Source of the DNA: Cognatilysobacter xinjiangensis
Lineage (GTDB): Bacteria > Pseudomonadota > Gammaproteobacteria > Xanthomonadales > Xanthomonadaceae
DNA: 64,000 nt
Assembly (NCBI RefSeq): GCF_014651995.1
Contig: NZ_BMXY01000001.1
Coordinates: 806,001-870,000 of the forward strand
Direction: 5' to 3'
Below are positions 43,427-50,519 of this stretch, piece by piece; position 1 is the stretch's first letter, and each line of letters opens with the position of its first letter. Both the position numbers and the translations under genes were made by a program. The notes beneath the pieces were generated by a model, which was not told where the DNA came from, searched no databases, and saw only the letters and a list, made by a program, of their open reading frames with translations.

Positions 43427-43466
43427 AGGCGGCCCGCCGGGCTGCCGTAGCCAGGGAAACCACGCC

Positions 43467-43937
43467 ATGAACCGCTTTGCCGTACCCCGCCATTACTCCG
43501 CGATGCAGCCGCTGATCGACCTCAGCGAGCGCATCCACCGGTCCGCGCGACTCGACCCCGCCTTGATCGAGCTCGTGCTGATGCGGGTTTCGCAGATCAA
43601 CGGCTGCGCGTTCTGCCTGGACATGCACAGCAAGGATGCGCGGTCGAGAGGCGAATCCGAGCAGCGCCTTTATCTGCTTCCGGCGTGGCGCGAAACCCGC
43701 CTCTACAGCGAGCCGGAACAGGTGGCGTTGGCGTGGGCGGAGGAGCTGACGCGGCTCGCATCGCCGGACGCCGTCAGCGACGAGCTGTACGAGCAGGCGA
43801 AACGGCACTTCGACGACGACGCGCTCGTAGACCTGACGCTGCTGGTCGTCGCGATCAACGGGTGGAACCGGATCAACATAGCGGCCCGCACGATTGGCGG
43901 CAGCTACCGTCCCGCAGCGCGTTCAAACGCAGCCTAG
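43467..43937 (+). CDS. Carboxymuconolactone-decarboxylase/AhpD-family protein (CMD2)
   Basis: A 156-residue AhpD-like protein with the motif QINGCAFCLDMHSKD (CxxC-xxx-His), AWAEELTRLAS and LVDLTLLVVAINGWNRINI. It follows the ECF41 sigma gene by 40 nt on the same strand and is probably co-transcribed from the predicted ECF41 promoter at 42480. It is clearly homologous to CMD1 on the other side of the sigma gene. The catalytic cysteines are intact. The physiological substrate is unknown. Confidence 0.9.
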   Translation: MNRFAVPRHYSAMQPLIDLSERIHRSARLDPALIELVLMRVSQINGCAFCLDMHSKDARSRGESEQRLYLLPAWRETRLYSEPEQVALAWAEELTRLASPDAVSDELYEQAKRHFDDDALVDLTLLVVAINGWNRINIAARTIGGSYRPAARSNAA

Positions 43938-44130
43938 TGGCTCCCCGATCGGCCGCGACCATCCACGCCTGACCGAAGCGCGCTCGCCGCGGCCGGCACC
44001 GAGGACTCGTGCCGATGACCCGTCCGCTTCCAACGCGGGGCGGACGGCTACGCCGGAGTCATCGCGTCTGGCCGAGCACGAAATATCGGGTTGACGCTCG
44101 GCCAGTCGCACAATATGTTGTGCCCGTCGA

Positions 44131-44300
44131 AGGTGCCGTGCCCGCCCGGGCCGGCTTAAAAGGGAACCCGGTGGAAATCCGGGACTGCCCCGCAGCGGTA
44201 AGTGGAAACGACCCGCGTCATTGGCACTGGCCCGAGCGGCTGGGAAGCGACGCGCAGTAGGTGGGCGAACGCCCGGGTCCGCGAGTCCGAAGACCTGCCT
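44131..44300 (+). promoter_or_regulatory. Adenosylcobalamin riboswitch
   Basis: The leader shows the cobalamin-element landmarks in order: AGGTGCC at 44131, TTAAAAGGGAACCCGGTG around 44156, AATCCGGGACTGCCCCGCAGCGGTAAG (the B12 box region, about 44175-44205), a GGCACTGG segment, CTGGGAAGC, and the closing GAGTCCGAAGACCTGCC at about 44283-44299. It is followed by 185 nt of leader and then nrdA. By family knowledge, adenosylcobalamin binding represses the downstream B12-independent reductase. The region 43938-44130 holds no gene I can support. Confidence 0.93.
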
Positions 44301-44485
44301 CGTCCGGTGGCCTTGCGCCGCCGTTGGCCAGGCGTCCTCGTGGGAGGGACGGGTCGGTCCGCGGGCGTCGTCCGCTGCCGTCCGTCTTCGTGCGTCGATG
44401 CCGGCTCGCCCGAGGGGGCGGGGGCCGGCGCAGGACGACGCGTGCGCCGCTTTCGCTTCCTCTCCACCACGCCGGAGAGGAATCA

Positions 44486-46882
44486 ATGACGACCGATACA
44501 TGCAGCACAACACCCGGGCTGGCTACGGATGCCGCGGCGCCGGGCTTCACGCTCACCCCGCCGCACGCGCCCGGGACCATGACAGTGACCAAGCGCGACG
44601 GCCGCCGAGAGCCGGTCGACGTCGCGAAGATCGTGCGCGCCGTGCAGCGCTGCAGCGGCGGACTCGACGACATCGACCCGATGCGGGTCGCACTGAAGAC
44701 CATCGGTGGCATCTTCGACGGTGCGACCACGCGCGAGCTCGACGAACTCTCGATCCACACGGCTGCCGCGTTCACCGCCGAGGAGCCGCAGTATTCGCGC
44801 CTGGCCGCACGTCTGCTCTCGGCCTATATCGACAAGGAGGTGGCCGGGACCGGCGTGCACTCCTTCTCGCAGTCGATCCTGCTCGGCCACGATCTCGGGC
44901 TGATCAACGACCGCGTGCGCGACGCGGTGGAGGCCAACGCACGCAAGTTCAACGACGCGATCGATGCGACGAACACGCAGCGCTTCGAGTACTTCGGCCT
45001 GCGGACGCTGTACGACCGATACCTGCTCAGGCACCCGCACACACGTCGCGTCATCGAGACCCCGCAGCACTTCTTCATGCGAATCGCGGTGGCGTTGTCC
45101 GGGGATCCCGCCGGTGTCCTGCAGCTCTACCGGCTGATGGCTGCGCTGGATTACATCCCGAGTTCCCCGACGCTGTTCAATTCCGGCACGCGGCATGAAC
45201 AGCTTTCCTCGTGCTTCCTGCTCGATTCGCCGCAGGACTCGCTGACCGACATCTACGCCCGCTACGGTGACGTCGCGCAGCTCTCGAAGTTCTCGGGGGG
45301 TATCGGCCAGGCCTACCATCGCATCCGCTCACGTGGCTCGCTGATCCGCTCCACCAACGGTCGCAGCAACGGCATCGTGCCGTGGCTGAAGACGCTCGAC
45401 GCCTCCGTTGCCGCCGTGAACCAGGGCGGCAAGCGCAAGGGCGCGGCGTGCATCTACCTCGAGACATGGCATGCCGACATCGAGGAATTCCTAGAACTGC
45501 GCGACAACACCGGCGACGAGATGCGCCGCACGCACAACCTCAACCTCGCCAACTGGATCCCGGACCTCTTCATGAAGCGGGTCGAGACCGATGGCGACTG
45601 GTCGCTGTTCGACCCCAAGGCGGTGCCCGAGCTGCCCGATCTGTGGGGGGATGCCTTCGAGTGCGCCTACGTGCAGGCCGAGCAGAAGGGCCTCGCGGTG
45701 CGCACGGTCAAGGCGCGCGAGCTCTACGCGCGGATGATGAAGGTGCTCGGCGAGACCGGGAACGGATGGATGACATTCAAGGATGCGTCCAACCGTACCT
45801 GCAACCAGGTCGGGCCCGGCCGCACGGTCCACCTGTCGAACCTGTGCACGGAGATCCTCGAGGTCACCAGCACCGACGAAACCGCCGTCTGCAATCTCGG
45901 TTCGATCAACCTCGCGCAACACGTGGGCGAGGGTGGCTTCGACTTCGACAAGCTCGCCGAGACCGTGCAGGTCGCGGTGCGCCAGCTCGACCGGGTCATC
46001 GACCTCAACTTCTATCCGATCGAATCCGCGCGTCGATCGAACCTGCGCTGGCGGCCGGTCGGGCTCGGCGTGATGGGCCTGCAGGACGTGTTGTTCAAGC
46101 TGCGGCTGCCGTTCGACTCGGCCGACGCCCTCGCGCTGTCGACGCGGATTGCGGAGACCGTCTACCTTCATGCGGTGGAGGCCTCCTGCGACTTGGCCGA
46201 GCAGCACGGCGCGCATCCCTCGTTCGCCGAAACGCGCGCGGCGAAGGGCGAGCTGCAATTCGATCTGTGGGGTGTGACGCCCACTCAGCCCGTGGCGTGG
46301 AACGCGCTCAAGGCACGCATCGCGCAGCACGGCCTGCGCAACTCGCTGCTGGTCGCAATCGCGCCGACCGCCACCATCGCGTCCATCGCCGGCTGCTACG
46401 AATGCATCGAGCCGCAGGTGTCGAACCTTTTCAAGCGCGAGACGCTGTCGGGCGACTTCGTGCAGGTGAACCGCTATCTGGTCGACGAGCTCAAGTCACT
46501 GGGTCTCTGGACGCAGGAGGTACGAGACGCGATCAAGGTCGCCGAGGGCTCCATCCAGGCGATCGAGTCCATTCCGCAGGAACTGCGCGCCGTCTATCGA
46601 ACCGCGTGGGAGCTGCCACAGAAGGCGCTGATCGACCTTGCGGCATCGCGGGGCGCGTACATCGACCAGTCGCAGTCGCTGAACCTCTTCATGGAAAGCC
46701 CGAACATCGGGCGGCTTTCCTCCATGTACATGTACGCCTGGAAGTCCGGACTGAAGACGACGTACTACCTGCGCTCGCGGCCCGCGACCCGCATCGCCAA
46801 GGCGACCGTATCCGCTGCCTCACCCCGGACCGCCGTTGCCTGCTCGCTGGAAAACCCCGAGGCCTGTGAGGCCTGCCAATAA
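44486..46882 (+). CDS. nrdA: Class Ia ribonucleoside-diphosphate reductase, alpha subunit
   Basis: A 798-residue NrdA that reduces ribonucleoside diphosphates to deoxy forms. An N-terminal ATP-cone (KRDGRREPVDVAKIVRAVQR) gives dATP feedback. The active-site region has SSCFLLDSPQDSL with the first cysteine, NLCTEI with the radical cysteine and the glutamate, and AIAPTATIASIAG. The C-terminal CEACQ supplies the disulfide-exchange cysteines. GGAGAGG precedes ATG 44486. It sits behind the cobalamin riboswitch, so it is expressed when B12 is scarce, probably backing up a B12-dependent reductase elsewhere. nrdB follows 67 nt on. Confidence 0.97.
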   Translation: MTTDTCSTTPGLATDAAAPGFTLTPPHAPGTMTVTKRDGRREPVDVAKIVRAVQRCSGGLDDIDPMRVALKTIGGIFDGATTRELDELSIHTAAAFTAEEPQYSRLAARLLSAYIDKEVAGTGVHSFSQSILLGHDLGLINDRVRDAVEANARKFNDAIDATNTQRFEYFGLRTLYDRYLLRHPHTRRVIETPQHFFMRIAVALSGDPAGVLQLYRLMAALDYIPSSPTLFNSGTRHEQLSSCFLLDSPQDSLTDIYARYGDVAQLSKFSGGIGQAYHRIRSRGSLIRSTNGRSNGIVPWLKTLDASVAAVNQGGKRKGAACIYLETWHADIEEFLELRDNTGDEMRRTHNLNLANWIPDLFMKRVETDGDWSLFDPKAVPELPDLWGDAFECAYVQAEQKGLAVRTVKARELYARMMKVLGETGNGWMTFKDASNRTCNQVGPGRTVHLSNLCTEILEVTSTDETAVCNLGSINLAQHVGEGGFDFDKLAETVQVAVRQLDRVIDLNFYPIESARRSNLRWRPVGLGVMGLQDVLFKLRLPFDSADALALSTRIAETVYLHAVEASCDLAEQHGAHPSFAETRAAKGELQFDLWGVTPTQPVAWNALKARIAQHGLRNSLLVAIAPTATIASIAGCYECIEPQVSNLFKRETLSGDFVQVNRYLVDELKSLGLWTQEVRDAIKVAEGSIQAIESIPQELRAVYRTAWELPQKALIDLAASRGAYIDQSQSLNLFMESPNIGRLSSMYMYAWKSGLKTTYYLRSRPATRIAKATVSAASPRTAVACSLENPEACEACQ

Positions 46883-46893
46883 CCCCACAGCTC

Positions 46894-46920
46894 ATCGCGG
46901 GCGCCGATGGCGCCCGCGAT
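46894..46920 (+). repeat. Perfect intercistronic hairpin between nrdA and nrdB
   Basis: ATCGCGGGCGCC and GGCGCCCGCGAT (12-bp arms) with a GAT loop. No T-run follows, so it is more likely an mRNA-stability or processing element setting the NrdA:NrdB ratio than a terminator. Confidence 0.75.
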
Positions 46921-46949
46921 CCGGCCCTCGCTTTCAGGAAACCCACCGA

Positions 46950-47960
46950 ATGTCCGCCGCGCGCCTCCTCGACCCCGGCTTTGAGCTCACCCTGCGTCCC
47001 ATGCGCTACCCGATCTTCTACGACATGTATCGCGACGCGATCCGCAATACATGGACGGTAGAAGAGATCGACTTCGGCATCGACATCAATGACCTGCAGG
47101 ACAAGCTCACACCGGCCGACCGCCACCTGATCGAGCGCCTCGTCGCCTTCTTCGCGACCGGCGACTCGATCGTCGCCAACAATCTGGTGCTCAACCTCTA
47201 TCAGCACGTCAACGCGCCCGAAGCACGCATGTACCTGTCGCGTCAGCTCTACGAAGAAGCGCTGCATGTGCAGTTCTACCTGACACTGCTGGACGCCTAC
47301 GTGCCCGACATGGAGCGGCGAGCGGCCGCTTTCGCGGCGGTCGGGAACATTCCTTCAATCCGGTCCAAGGCCGATTTCTGCTTTCGGTGGATCGACTCAA
47401 TCCAGCAGGTGAGGCGACTCGAGACGCGCGACGACCGGCGTGCGTTCCTGTTGAATCTCATCTGTTTCGCGTGCTGCATCGAAGGCCTGTTCTTCTTCGC
47501 CGCGTTCGCCTACGTGTGGTTCCTGCGCTCGCGTGGCCTGCTGCCCGGCCTGGCCGCAGGCACGAACTGGGTATTCCGCGACGAGTCGGGCCACATGGCG
47601 TTCGCGCTTGAAGTCATCGGTACCGTACGCAGGGAAGAGCCGGGACTCTTCGACGGAGCAATGGAGCGTGAGGTGCGGACGATGCTGCGCGAGGCGGTGG
47701 AGGTCGAAGCGGCGTTTGCCCATGACGTGCTCTCAGGCGGCGTGAACGGCTTGTCCCCTCGCGAAATGCGGGAGTACCTGCAGTACGTCGCCGACCTTCG
47801 GCTAGCCGCCCTCGGGCTGCAGCCGGAATTCGGCAGCCGCAACCCGTTCGCATTCCTCGAGCTGCAGGACGTGCAGGAGCTCACCAACTTCTTCGAGCGT
47901 CGCGTGTCCGCCTACCAGGTGGGGATCAACGGGGAAGTCGCCTTCGATGACGCGTTTTGA
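46950..47960 (+). CDS. nrdB: Class Ia ribonucleoside-diphosphate reductase, beta subunit
   Basis: A 336-residue NrdB that houses the diiron-tyrosyl radical. Ligands are in place: D72 (GDSIVANN), E103 and H106 (YEEALHVQFY), E in CCIEGLFFF, and E/H in RDESGHMAF. The radical tyrosine is Y110, four residues after H106 as in E. coli Y122. AGGAA precedes ATG 46950. It forms the active alpha2-beta2 complex with the NrdA encoded upstream. Its 3' end overlaps the thioesterase gene by 14 nt. Confidence 0.96.
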   Translation: MSAARLLDPGFELTLRPMRYPIFYDMYRDAIRNTWTVEEIDFGIDINDLQDKLTPADRHLIERLVAFFATGDSIVANNLVLNLYQHVNAPEARMYLSRQLYEEALHVQFYLTLLDAYVPDMERRAAAFAAVGNIPSIRSKADFCFRWIDSIQQVRRLETRDDRRAFLLNLICFACCIEGLFFFAAFAYVWFLRSRGLLPGLAAGTNWVFRDESGHMAFALEVIGTVRREEPGLFDGAMEREVRTMLREAVEVEAAFAHDVLSGGVNGLSPREMREYLQYVADLRLAALGLQPEFGSRNPFAFLELQDVQELTNFFERRVSAYQVGINGEVAFDDAF

Positions 47961-48357
47961 CCCGCCGCGCGAGGCGCGGCTGTGGGAGATCGTGTTTCCC
48001 GACCACACCAACCACCTGGGCACGCTGTTCGGCGGCCAGGCGCTGGCGTGGATGGACAAGGCGGCGTTCGTGGCCGCCACGCGCTACGCCAAGCGCACCA
48101 CGGTGGTGACCGCGCGCTCGGAGCAGGTCGATTTCCACGTGCCGGTGCGGCAGGGACAGCTGGTCGAGCTGGTGGCGCGCGTGGTCGACGTGGGTCGCAG
48201 CTCGATGCGCGTGGAGGTCGAGCTCAATACGGAAGACCCGCAGGCCGCCACGCGGCACCTGTGCACGCGCGGGCACTTCCCGATGATCGCGCTGGATTCC
48301 AGCGGGCGCCCGGCGCCGGTCGAGCCGTTCAAGGAGCGCGTACCCACCGACGTGTGA
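47947..48357 (+). CDS. Acyl-CoA thioesterase, hotdog fold (YciA-like)
   Basis: A 136-residue hotdog thioesterase that hydrolyses acyl-CoA. Conserved parts are FPDHTNHLGTLFGGQALAWMDKAAFVAA, with the Asn-Gly-Gly-x-Asp active region of YciA/ACOT proteins, then EQVDFHVPVRQGQLVELVARV. The ATG lies inside the end of nrdB (14-nt overlap, different frame), indicating co-translation. The preferred chain length is unknown. It is an unexpected partner in a nucleotide operon and may just be transcribed through. Confidence 0.9.
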   Translation: MTRFDPPREARLWEIVFPDHTNHLGTLFGGQALAWMDKAAFVAATRYAKRTTVVTARSEQVDFHVPVRQGQLVELVARVVDVGRSSMRVEVELNTEDPQAATRHLCTRGHFPMIALDSSGRPAPVEPFKERVPTDV

Positions 48358-48421
48358 TGACCGTGCCGGCTTGCAGCCTCCCGCTGTCCGCCAGTTGCCG
48401 ACAGCGGACATGCACCTCCTC

Positions 48422-49171
48422 TCAAGGCATCCTGGCCAGCATCCAAAGCGCCATGCCGACCATCATCAGATTCTCCGCAAGCGAGACCGGGCCGAGGGGG
48501 ACACGGCTGTCGCCCCCGACGCAGGCGCACTTGATGTCGCGCTTGTCGATGTACACCGCTTTGACGACCGACACTGCACCGATGCCGCCGATGGCGAGAG
48601 CGATCGGGATGGACACCGCGTGGGCCACGCCCGCGACCATCAACACACCGGCTGCAGCCTCCGCGAAGGGGTAGAGATAGGAATAGGGCACCCAGCGCTG
48701 CGCGAGCAGGTCGTAACCCAGGAACACGCTGGAGAAGCGCTCGACGTCCTGTAGCTTGAGCAGGGCGAGAACGCACATCGACAATCCGATGAACCACTCG
48801 AGCGCACGGGCCGTGAGCGGCGTGCCGTAGGCCGACTGACTGACCGCCAACGCCATCAATGCGGTCATTGCGAACACGGCGACCACCGGCCGGTAGCTGG
48901 TCGCCTTCGGATCGCGCACGCGTTTCCCGAAGTGGCGGCGCAGGTCGTCGTAGCCACCGATACGCACACCATCGATGAAGGTCTGCGGCGTCGTGGCCAC
49001 GCCGTGCTCGGCCTTGAAGGCGTCCACGGCCTCGCGCGTGGTCAACCAGTGGTCGTCGACTGTGAAGCCCTGACGGCGGAGCAGGTCGAGCGCCTTGAGT
49101 CCGAAGGGGCATGTATGGGTGGGCATCACCATCCGGTGGAGGGTGGCGCGTCGGCCGCTTGCGATAGTCAT
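48422..49171 (-). CDS. Glutaredoxin-MauE fusion membrane protein
   Basis: 249 residues. The first ~85 form a glutaredoxin-like domain with a monothiol site C21-PFG (THTCPFGLKALDLL) and the family TTPQTFIDGVRIGGYDDL. The rest is a four-helix MauE/DoxX-type membrane domain (LEWFIGLSMCVLALLKLQDV, AEAAAGVLMVAGVAHAV) ending near a CAC motif (DIKCACVGG). This suggests membrane-linked thiol transfer. ATG 49171 follows GGAG. It is divergent from a MerR regulator and has a mer-like operator in its promoter, so heavy-metal or thiol-stress induction is likely. Confidence 0.85.
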   Translation of the reverse strand: MTIASGRRATLHRMVMPTHTCPFGLKALDLLRRQGFTVDDHWLTTREAVDAFKAEHGVATTPQTFIDGVRIGGYDDLRRHFGKRVRDPKATSYRPVVAVFAMTALMALAVSQSAYGTPLTARALEWFIGLSMCVLALLKLQDVERFSSVFLGYDLLAQRWVPYSYLYPFAEAAAGVLMVAGVAHAVSIPIALAIGGIGAVSVVKAVYIDKRDIKCACVGGDSRVPLGPVSLAENLMMVGMALWMLARMP

Positions 49172-49198
49172 GGGAGGGCTCCGTTGCGGGACGGGCAC

Positions 49199-49230
49199 AG
49201 GCTAAAGTCCGTACCACGGTACGGAGTCAA
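49199..49230 (-). promoter_or_regulatory. MerR-type operator/promoter with 19-bp spacer
   Basis: On the minus strand: -35 TTGACT (plus 49225-49230), a 19-bp spacer holding the dyad CCGTAC-N4-GTACGG, then TTAGCC at the -10 position. From memory the half-sites equal those of the mercury-resistance mer operator, and long spacing is the hallmark of MerR-activated promoters. The glutaredoxin-MauE gene starts about 28 nt on. The divergent merR-like ATG is 4 nt from the other edge. Confidence 0.8.
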
Positions 49231-49233
49231 GCG

Positions 49234-49632
49234 ATGCGCGACATGACGATCGCGGGCCTGGCGCGCGAGGGCGGCGTCGGGGTGGAGACGGTGCGCTATT
49301 ACCAGCGGCGCGGGCTGCTGGAGGTGCCAGGGCGCGGGCTGGACTCCGGCGTGCGGCGCTATGGTGCGGAGGACGTGCGGCGCCTGCGCTTCATCCGCTC
49401 CGCCCAGGCCGCGGGCTTCACCCTCGACGAGATCGCGGAGCTCATCCGCATGGACGCGGCCGAGGACCGGGAGCCCGCGCGCGCACTCGCACAGTCCCGC
49501 ATCGATGCCCTGGACGCGAAGATCGCCGACCTCACGCGTGCGCGCGATGGCCTCCAGCGCCTAGCGCGCCGCTGCGGCGAGAAGCACGCAGGGCCGTGTC
49601 CGATCCTCTCGGCGTTCGAGCCCGACGTCTGA
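49234..49632 (+). CDS. MerR-family metal/thiol-responsive regulator
   Basis: 132 residues. The MerR winged HTH (IAGLAREGGVGVETVRYYQRRGLL) is followed by a dimerisation coiled coil. The C-terminal loop has C114 and C122 (RRCGEKHAGPCPIL), matching two of the three mercury-binding cysteines of MerR. The third, at the start of the coiled coil, is absent: the region reads MDAAEDREPA with no cysteine. It may thus bind a different soft metal or sense thiols. It has a GGAG ribosome site 6 nt before ATG 49234. It controls the divergent gene through the operator between them. Confidence 0.88.
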   Translation: MRDMTIAGLAREGGVGVETVRYYQRRGLLEVPGRGLDSGVRRYGAEDVRRLRFIRSAQAAGFTLDEIAELIRMDAAEDREPARALAQSRIDALDAKIADLTRARDGLQRLARRCGEKHAGPCPILSAFEPDV

Positions 49633-49810
49633 GCCAAGCAGTATCGAACGCTGCGTCATGTTGCAAAGCGGACATCAGCGCCCCGAATGCAGATCAGCAG
49701 TTCGCGTGACCCATGCCGTCAACGCCCTTGGAGTCGCCGGGCCACGCATGATCGGCTCTGGGATTGCATCCGCCCGATAAGGCCGGGTCGGTGCCGGGCC
49801 ACGACGCGCT

Positions 49811-50362
49811 CTACGTCCCGGAGCTAGGCAGCAGCTGAAACAGCTCTTTCGCGACAGTATCCATGTCGCTCACCGACAGCAGCGTGGACATCTCGCTTTG
49901 CAGGCAATCGGCGAGGTCACGCAGCAGCATCATCTGCTCCGGAGCCAATCGGCGGGGCACCCGGTCGATGATGCACAGCGCGCCGACGGCTAGCTCGCCC
50001 GGGATGCGAATGGGGCAGCCCGCGTAGTAGCGCACGTAGGGTTCGCCAACGACGAGCGGATTGTCGGCAAAGCGCGAATCGAGTGTTGCGTCCTGAACCT
50101 CGAAAATCCGCGGCTCGTGGATCGCGTGGCCGCAGAACGAAATGGCACGCGCGGTACCTTGTGAGGCCAGCCCTTCGCACCCTCGGAACCACTGGTCGGA
50201 CGGCCCGAGGATGCTTACCGCCGCGATCGGCGCCTGAAATACCTTTGCCGCGATCCGGGCGTAGCGCTGGCAGCGCTCATCACGCTCGAAGCCGATGAGG
50301 CCCATGCGGCCCATGGCTGCAATGCGCGCGGTTTCGTTGGAGGGGAGTTCGGGCCGGTCCAT
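49811..50362 (-). CDS. GAF-domain protein
   Basis: A 183-residue single GAF domain (QRYARIAAKVFQAPIAAVSILGPSDQWFRG, FCGHAIHEPRIFEVQDATLD, VRYYAGCPIRIPGELAVGALCIID) of the type found in sensor kinases and cyclases, here standing alone with a short C-terminal helix. No output domain is present. ATG 50362 is chosen because the GAF start follows it; longer in-frame starts add unrelated sequence. It is divergent from the triple-PAS chemoreceptor across 157 nt, so it may take part in the same sensing route. The ligand is unknown. Confidence 0.87.
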   Translation of the reverse strand: MDRPELPSNETARIAAMGRMGLIGFERDERCQRYARIAAKVFQAPIAAVSILGPSDQWFRGCEGLASQGTARAISFCGHAIHEPRIFEVQDATLDSRFADNPLVVGEPYVRYYAGCPIRIPGELAVGALCIIDRVPRRLAPEQMMLLRDLADCLQSEMSTLLSVSDMDTVAKELFQLLPSSGT

Positions 50363-50464
50363 GGTCGTCTCGGGGTGCAAATACGTCGTAACGGCGCGGC
50401 GCAAGGAAAATGTAGAAAACGGTGGCGTACCGGTTCTGGAACACAACGGACTGCCTGCCCGCAC

Positions 50465-50491
50465 TTCAGCCTGACCATGTTCAGCCGATAA
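50465..50491 (+). promoter_or_regulatory. Candidate sigma-28 (FliA) promoter
   Basis: A perfect -10 GCCGATAA (50484-50491) lies 28 nt before the chemoreceptor ATG, with a weak TTCAG at the -35 position, 14 nt upstream. The -35 is degenerate, so this is suggestive only. Confidence 0.45.
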
Positions 50492-50519
50492 CTGCAAATT
50501 ACATCACGGTCTCTCCCCC

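Noticed and set aside
46894-46920. nrdA-nrdB hairpin as a transcription terminator
   Set aside because: No T-run follows and nrdB has no other evident promoter, so full termination is unlikely.
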